Part shown: positions 51,764 through 56,072 of the stretch, one piece after another
Layout: each line of letters opens with the position of its first letter
Numbering within the stretch: the stretch's first letter is position 1
Origin: Prevotella sp.
Lineage (GTDB): Bacteria > Bacteroidota > Bacteroidia > Bacteroidales > Bacteroidaceae
Assembly: GCA_017402445.1 (NCBI GenBank)
Contig: JAFPME010000005.1
Coordinates: 1 to 56,072 of the forward strand
DNA: 56,072 bases
Reading direction: 5' to 3'
The notes under the pieces: model-generated
What the model was told of the DNA's origin: nothing
Database searches by the model: none
Seen by the model: the letters and a program-made list of their open reading frames with translations, nothing else
Translations under genes and position numbers: made by a program

Positions 51764-52612
51764 TTATTTTACCAGAATAACCAGATACTTGCTGGTACTC
51801 CAGAATATTTGCGGGTTCGTGATGCGGAGCGTGTACTGCTTGCTGGCATCCTGAGCGAGTGTATAGCTGCTTGAGGGATGCATGGTCAGCAACTTGGCAG
51901 ACTTCGAATAAAGCTTGATTTCTTTCTCGTTGCGGATGTCAATCTTCGTGAAGTAGTTCTTATTGAAATTGCCGCGCAGCACCTGACCGTCCTGCAGGAT
52001 GCCCTGCTCGCGCAGTTCTTTCTTTGTTCCGAACACATACCAGGCCGTGTTCAGCTGGCGATCCTGCGTGTTGATGGTCTCTGTCTTCTGCTCGCTCTCC
52101 GTGCGCAGGTTGCTCACGTTGTCGTTCAGGTCGGCAATCTGCTCGTCGAGTTCGCCGATGTGGATATCTTTAGCATCGAGAGAGGCGCGCAGTTCCTGAA
52201 GCTCGGCATCCTTTTGCTCCATCTGTTGCAGCAGGCTTTCGATGGTCTTCTGCAGCTTTTCGCTCTTCAGTGTGCCTTCCTTCATCTGTCCCTGCAGCTT
52301 TTTCAGCAACTCGCGGTTCTTGGCCATGCGGTCGGCAATGAACTGCATGTCTTCGCGAATCTGCTGAGCCTTGTCGGCACGCTCGCCGCTCTTGGCCACG
52401 CTCACGCGGTTCTCGGCCTCGTTGATTTCGCGGAAGCCCTCCTGAATCTCGGTCAGGGTGCTCATCAGGTCGTTGATTTCGTTCTCTTTCTGCTCAATGA
52501 TGTTCTCGAGCGAGTCGTTGGAGCCGCCGTCAGGAACCACTGGGGCGGGCTTTTCCTGTTTACATGCGACAAGCGCAAAGAGGCACATGGCCACAAACAA
52601 AAGCTTTTTCAT
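51764..52612 (-). CDS. Coiled-coil lipoprotein
   Basis: A 282-aa lipoprotein with lipobox LVAC (Cys17) followed by KQEKPAP. Residues about 33-190 are an almost unbroken heptad coiled coil rich in Glu, Lys, Gln and Leu (LLQQMEQKDAELQELRASL). The last 90 residues form a compact beta-rich domain (WYVFGTKKELREQGIL; YTLRITNPQIFW). I recall a similar layout in the Bacteroides collagen-binding lipoprotein Cbp1 and relatives. That name is a low-confidence suggestion. The gene overlaps the rsmI stop (ATGA), so translation is coupled although the functions seem unrelated. Confidence 0.8.
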   Translation of the reverse strand: MKKLLFVAMCLFALVACKQEKPAPVVPDGGSNDSLENIIEQKENEINDLMSTLTEIQEGFREINEAENRVSVAKSGERADKAQQIREDMQFIADRMAKNRELLKKLQGQMKEGTLKSEKLQKTIESLLQQMEQKDAELQELRASLDAKDIHIGELDEQIADLNDNVSNLRTESEQKTETINTQDRQLNTAWYVFGTKKELREQGILQDGQVLRGNFNKNYFTKIDIRNEKEIKLYSKSAKLLTMHPSSSYTLAQDASKQYTLRITNPQIFWSTSKYLVILVK

Positions 52613-53331
52613 AACTGTTCGTTCTTTTTATGATTGTTTTCTTTCTTCTTTTCTTTCTCTTTTTCCTTACCTGCCACCACAATGACAAACTCGCCGCGTG
52701 GCTCGGTTTGGGTGAAATGGGCGATGACTTCGCTCAGCGTGCCCCGCACGCTCTCTTCATGCACCTTGGAAATCTCGCGGCAGCAGCTCACACGACGGTC
52801 CTCGCCGAAGTACTCGGCAAACTGCTGCAGCGTCTTCAGCACGCGGTAGGGGCTCTCGTAGAAAACCATTGTGCGAGGCTCGTCGCGCAGACTCTCCAGT
52901 CTGGACTGCCTGCCTTTCTTCTGCGGAAGGAAGCCTTCAAAGCAGAAACGGTCGTCGGGCAGGCCGCTCGACACGATGGCCGGGACGAACGCCGTGGCCC
53001 CCGGAAGGCACTGAACCTCTATGCCTGCAGCCACGGCCTCGCGAACGAGGAAGAAACCGGGGTCGCTGATGCCCGGCGTTCCGGCGTCGCTGATGAGGGC
53101 AATGGTCTGTCCGGCGAGCAGCCGCTCCACGATGGCCGCCGAAGTGCCGTGTTCGTTGAACTTATGGTGCGACATGAGCTGGTTGCGGATGTCGTAGTGC
53201 TTCAGCAGAACGCTGCTTGTGCGCGTATCCTCGGCCAGGATGAGGTCGGCTTCCTTCAGCACCCGGATGGCCCTCAGCGTCATGTCTTCCATGTTCCCCA
53301 CAGGTGTGGGAACTACATACAATGTGCCCAT
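52609..53331 (-). CDS. rsmI: 16S rRNA (cytidine-1402-2'-O)-methyltransferase
   Basis: A 240-aa cytoplasmic enzyme that 2'-O-methylates C1402 in the ribosomal P site, using S-adenosylmethionine. Family motifs are LYVVPTPVGNMEDMTLRA, LILAEDTRTS, LISDAGTPGISDPG and VFYESPYRVLKTL. The C-terminal RsmI extension is replaced by a low-complexity tail of Lys, Glu and Asn (GKEKEKEKKKENNHKKNE). Its short leader carries a TACCTTTG box at 53340-53347. Confidence 0.95.
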   Translation of the reverse strand: MGTLYVVPTPVGNMEDMTLRAIRVLKEADLILAEDTRTSSVLLKHYDIRNQLMSHHKFNEHGTSAAIVERLLAGQTIALISDAGTPGISDPGFFLVREAVAAGIEVQCLPGATAFVPAIVSSGLPDDRFCFEGFLPQKKGRQSRLESLRDEPRTMVFYESPYRVLKTLQQFAEYFGEDRRVSCCREISKVHEESVRGTLSEVIAHFTQTEPRGEFVIVVAGKEKEKEKKKENNHKKNEQL

Positions 53332-53339
53332 ACTCGCCG

Positions 53340-53347
53340 CAAAGGTA
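53340..53347 (-). promoter_or_regulatory. -7 box of rsmI
   Basis: TACCTTTG on the minus strand fits TAnnTTTG just 8 bases ahead of the rsmI ATG, so the transcript would be nearly leaderless. No TTG is at -33. Confidence 0.35.
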
Positions 53348-53444
53348 GCTTAAATATTGTTTCATTGTACTTTTGCGACCCACAAATAATTCTTTTCTTT
53401 ACAATTTTTAGCACGTGAAGCGCAAAAAGGGTAAGATTATTTCT

Positions 53445-53452
53445 TAATTTTG
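53445..53452 (+). promoter_or_regulatory. -7 box of tdk
   Basis: TAATTTTG fits TAnnTTTG 22 bases ahead of the tdk ATG. The -33 element is not recognisable. Confidence 0.35.
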
Positions 53453-53474
53453 CACGCACATAACGTATAATTTC

Positions 53475-54059
53475 ATGGTTACAGAAAACCTTACAGGAGA
53501 AGTGAACCGCCGGGGACGCATAGAAGTCGTGTGCGGTTCCATGTTCTCAGGAAAGACAGAAGAACTCATCCGCCGGCTCAAAAGGGCCAAGTTTGCCAAA
53601 CAACGGGTGGAGATATTCAAACCGGCCATTGATGTGCGCTACAGCGAGCAAGATGTTGTGAGCCACGACCAGAACTCTATCCCCTCGACGCCCATCGATT
53701 CGTCGGCCAGCATACTGCTGCTGGCGGGCGACATTGACGTGGTCGGCATTGACGAAGCACAGTTTCTCGACAACGGACTCGTCGATGTGTGCAACACGCT
53801 GGCCAATCGTGGCGTGCGTGTCATTGTGGCCGGGCTCGACATGGACTTCAAGGGAGTGCCGTTCGGACCCATGCCGGGGCTCTGTGCGGTGGCCGACGAG
53901 GTGACAAAGGTGCATGCCATCTGCGTCAAATGCGGTGCCTTGGCGTATGTCAGCCACCGTCTGGTGAAGAACGACCGCCGCGTTCTCCTCGGTGAAACGC
54001 AGGAGTACGAGCCGCTTTGCCGCGACTGCTACCAGCGAGCGTTGCAATCCGAGAAGTAA
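53475..54059 (+). CDS. tdk: Thymidine kinase (type II)
   Basis: A 194-aa cytoplasmic salvage enzyme phosphorylating thymidine. The P-loop is [14 protein letters not shown], the Walker B-like stretch is [12 protein letters not shown], and the lid/substrate region is [15 protein letters not shown]. The zinc ribbon has Cys pairs in CVKCG and LCRDC. The length matches the family. It is followed after 37 bases by the AI-2E-type permease. Confidence 0.97.
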   Translation: MVTENLTGEVNRRGRIEVVCGSMFSGKTEELIRRLKRAKFAKQRVEIFKPAIDVRYSEQDVVSHDQNSIPSTPIDSSASILLLAGDIDVVGIDEAQFLDNGLVDVCNTLANRGVRVIVAGLDMDFKGVPFGPMPGLCAVADEVTKVHAICVKCGALAYVSHRLVKNDRRVLLGETQEYEPLCRDCYQRALQSEK

Positions 54060-54096
54060 GGAACTGTTTCCTCCCACTAAACCACTTTCATCGAAC

Positions 54097-55248
54097 ATGC
54101 GCAAAGAAATCACATTCGACCGCTTCATCCGCATTGCCGGCATCGTGCTGCTTGTCATTGCCATCCTGCTCACGGTGAACTACCTGGGCAGTGTGCTGCT
54201 TCCTTTCTTCGTGGCTTGGCTCATGGCCTACCTGCTGCACCCCTTCGTGAAGTTCGTCCAGAACAAACTGCATGTGCCGACGCGCGCCCTGAGCATCATC
54301 GTGACGCTCATCGCCGTCACAGCCATCGTGTCGGCCATCGTCTGGCTCATCATTCCACCCATGATCGAGCAGTTTGGAAAGCTCACGCAGCTCATCACGC
54401 AGTATCTGCAGCACCGTACGAACACCGACGACCTGTCGTCGTTCGTCAGTGATTGGATAGCCGAGCACCGCCTGCAGATTGAGAAGGTACTGAAAAGCCC
54501 CGACATGACCGATGCCATCAAAGCCGCCGTTCCGCAGCTTTTCTCCTTCCTGGGCCAGACGGCCAACATTATCATCAGCATCATCGGCTCGATGATAACC
54601 TTATTATATATGTTCTTCATCCTGCTCGACTACGAATATCTCACCGACAACTGGATTCGTATCTTCCCCGTCAAGGCCAGACCCTTCTGGCAGGAACTCA
54701 TGAACGACGTGGAAAATGCGCTCAACGCATACATAAGAGGGCAGGGACTCGTCGCGCTGTCCATGGGAGTGCTCTTCTGCATCGGCTTCACCATCATCGA
54801 CTTTCCCATGGCTATTGGCCTCGGAATACTCATCGGCATTCTCGACCTCGTGCCTTATCTGCACACGTTCGCACTCATTCCGACGGCGTTTCTCGCGCTG
54901 CTGAAGGCAGCAGACACAGGGCAGAACTTCTGGGTCATATTGGCTTCGGCCGTCGCCATCTTCATCATCGTGCAGGTTATCATCGATATGGTCATCACAC
55001 CCAAGATCATGGGGAAGGCCATGGGACTCAATCCGGCTGTCCTCTTGCTCTCGCTTTCGGTATGGGGCGCGCTGCTTGGCTTCATCGGGCTCATTGTTGC
55101 CCTGCCGCTTACCACGCTCATCATCGCCTATTACCAGCGATACGTGACCAAGGAAAACGAAAGTCTGCTGCCCAGTCCGCCTGTCGGCGACCATGAAGAA
55201 CGCAGTCAGGCAGACGGTGCACCCGCGTCCGAAGCAGCGAAAAATTGA
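54097..55248 (+). CDS. AI-2E family permease (PF01594-type membrane protein)
   Basis: A 383-aa inner-membrane protein with about eight helices. I start at the ATG at 54097 (MRKEITFDRFIRIAGIVLL); the longer frame would overlap tdk in another frame. Family features are LPFFVAWLMAYLLHPFVKF, a soluble amphipathic stretch (about 100-150), and the conserved LGILIGILDLVPYLHT and MVITPKIMGKAMGLNP. Members transport diverse small molecules or ions. Autoinducer-2 export is shown only for some, so the substrate is open. The C-terminus is a charged cytoplasmic tail. Confidence 0.93.
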   Translation: MRKEITFDRFIRIAGIVLLVIAILLTVNYLGSVLLPFFVAWLMAYLLHPFVKFVQNKLHVPTRALSIIVTLIAVTAIVSAIVWLIIPPMIEQFGKLTQLITQYLQHRTNTDDLSSFVSDWIAEHRLQIEKVLKSPDMTDAIKAAVPQLFSFLGQTANIIISIIGSMITLLYMFFILLDYEYLTDNWIRIFPVKARPFWQELMNDVENALNAYIRGQGLVALSMGVLFCIGFTIIDFPMAIGLGILIGILDLVPYLHTFALIPTAFLALLKAADTGQNFWVILASAVAIFIIVQVIIDMVITPKIMGKAMGLNPAVLLLSLSVWGALLGFIGLIVALPLTTLIIAYYQRYVTKENESLLPSPPVGDHEERSQADGAPASEAAKN

Positions 55249-55309
55249 AGCGCGAGGCTGCCATCAGTCCGACTCAAAAAAGAAAAAGCGCAAAAAACTT
55301 GCAAATAAT

Positions 55310-55340
55310 TTGCTCATCTCAAAAAAACATCGTACCTTTG
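55310..55340 (+). promoter_or_regulatory. Promoter of tRNA-Lys
   Basis: TTG (55310-55312), a 20-base spacer and TACCTTTG (55333-55340) match the Bacteroidota consensus. The box lies 33 bases ahead of the tRNA. Confidence 0.6.
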
Positions 55341-55372
55341 CACCCGCTTTTTGATAAGATTCAAATCGCATT

Positions 55373-55448
55373 GATCCGTTAGCTCAGTTGGTAGAGCACA
55401 ACACTTTTAATGTTGGGGTCTTGGGTTCGAGCCCCAAACGGATCACCA
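55373..55448 (+). tRNA. tRNA-Lys (anticodon UUU)
   Basis: A 76-base cloverleaf. The acceptor stem GATCCGT pairs with ACGGATC. The D arm is AGCTCAGTTGGTAGAGC. The anticodon stem CAACA/TGTTG closes the loop CTTTTAA, with anticodon TTT. The T arm holds GGTTCGA. The 3' CCA is encoded (ACCA at 55445-55448). A terminator follows. Confidence 0.97.
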
Positions 55449-55453
55449 AGAAC

Positions 55454-55490
55454 AATCCGCAAGAAACTGAATATCAGTCGCTTGCGGATT
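55454..55490 (+). terminator. Terminator of tRNA-Lys
   Basis: A perfect 10-bp stem AATCCGCAAG / CTTGCGGATT with a 17-base loop is followed by TATTATTTCTTT. Confidence 0.75.
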
Positions 55491-55588
55491 TATTATTTCT
55501 TTAAATGCACCACATTTGCACCACTTAGCCCCTACAACAAGATTTTACAAACAGGCTTATATACCACGAAATGGCTCATTAACACTTA

Positions 55589-56072
55589 TTAGAGTTGTTC
55601 CAATAACTCTCTGCCCTTCTTCGTTAGATAGTATGATTGCATTGGATGATTTGGAGCCTCAGGATAAAGCATCGCAATATAACCTGCTTCTATGTTTGGC
55701 ACAATATATGTGCTCACAAATCCTTTTCTATCCTTTCTCTGCATCGATTCCATCAAGGCTCTCAGATTTGAGCCATTTGTTCCAATAGCGGATAATAAAG
55801 CTTTTAAACGCTTAGCTTTTGCTATCTCGCGTTTTGAGGTTGAGGGGGTTGAGGGGGTTGAGGGGGTTGAGGGGGTATTAACTTGTAGGGTTGTGGGGGT
55901 CTTGCCTTGCAAGCGACCATCGGTCGAGCGGAGGGGTGAACTTGTATGGTTGTACGGCTGTATGGTTGAACGTTTGAACGTAACCCATACAAATGCACTA
56001 TTTTGATTGAACTCTGGTTCCGGAAGATTGGCATTTTTGCAAGCTTCGACCATACGATCTACGCCACTGCCC
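55589..56072 (-). CDS. C-terminal part of an AlbA/RecG-like ATP-binding regulator (cut by the window edge)
   Basis: The gene enters from beyond the right edge. The frame is open to the last base, reading GSGVDRMVEACKNANLPEPEF, with the GSG.DRM...C...GLPEPEF-type phrase that ends the GHKL-ATPase-like domain of COG2865 (AlbA_2-type, 'putative DNA-binding') proteins. A linker then contains four TPS-type repeats (NTPSTPSTPSTPSTSK), coded by a 9-bp minisatellite. It is followed by a basic helical region (KREIAKAKRLKALLSAIG) and a C-terminal winged-helix-like segment ending YYLTKKGRELLEQL. Such proteins are often found in genomic islands and defence-rich regions. At least 161 codons are seen; a start inside the window (ATG at 56053) is not the real one. 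Confidence 0.7.
   Translation of the reverse strand, partial: GSGVDRMVEACKNANLPEPEFNQNSAFVWVTFKRSTIQPYNHTSSPLRSTDGRLQGKTPTTLQVNTPSTPSTPSTPSTSKREIAKAKRLKALLSAIGTNGSNLRALMESMQRKDRKGFVSTYIVPNIEAGYIAMLYPEAPNHPMQSYYLTKKGRELLEQL

Noticed and set aside
55373-55600. tRNA-Lys as an integration site of a mobile island
   Set aside because: No integrase and no second copy of the tRNA 3' end is seen inside the window. The partial regulator gene alone does not prove an island.

Overview
The window looks like a chromosomal segment of a Bacteroidota bacterium, most likely Prevotella in the broad sense. Three things point there: paired SusC/SusD genes, promoters of the TTG-N19-TAnnTTTG type, and many secreted proteins ending in a short tail of the form 'NLNGVRV...GIYIVNGKK'. 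No 16S or marker gene allows a species call.

About 4.0-40.7 kb is one large polysaccharide utilization locus (PUL) for rhamnogalacturonan I, the branched pectin backbone. A minus-strand block (about 15.6 to 4.0 kb, read right to left) holds a lipoprotein, three rhamnogalacturonan lyases of family PL11 (one fused to an autotransporter-like beta-strand-repeat region), two SGNH esterases and L-rhamnose mutarotase. A second minus-strand operon (29.1 to 16.7 kb) encodes two tandem SusC/SusD pairs and a secreted protein of unknown role. A plus-strand operon (30.0-36.4 kb) encodes a GH105 unsaturated rhamnogalacturonyl hydrolase, a GH106 alpha-L-rhamnosidase and a GH2 enzyme. A minus-strand pair (39.5 to 36.5 kb) encodes a GH28 polygalacturonase-family enzyme and a double-domain acetylesterase. 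A divergent AraC regulator closes the locus. Together these would deacetylate and cleave the backbone outside the cell, import oligosaccharides, and finish digestion in the periplasm. A secreted protein and a tiny acidic peptide (0.3-3.2 kb) lie beyond the left end.

From 40.7 kb to the right the genes are mostly housekeeping: psd-pssA-DUF4834 (phosphatidylethanolamine synthesis), birA-pyrH, an M16 peptidase, rsmI with a coiled-coil lipoprotein, tdk, an AI-2E family permease and tRNA-Lys(UUU). A tightly coupled operon DUF362 / TonB-dependent receptor / ECF S component looks like an uptake system for an unidentified micronutrient. The right edge cuts into an AlbA/RecG-like ATP-binding regulator gene that carries a 9-bp minisatellite.

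Two non-coding observations stand out. (1) At least four intergenic regions (15.8, 29.6-29.8, 42.6-43.0 and 51.6 kb) carry degenerate arrays with the same 22-bp period. Two of them share the same words in the same order, although they are 13 kb apart. I know of no described element of this kind. (2) A maturase-less group IIC intron (16.03-16.66 kb) sits immediately behind the T-tract of an intrinsic terminator, the known target preference of this class.
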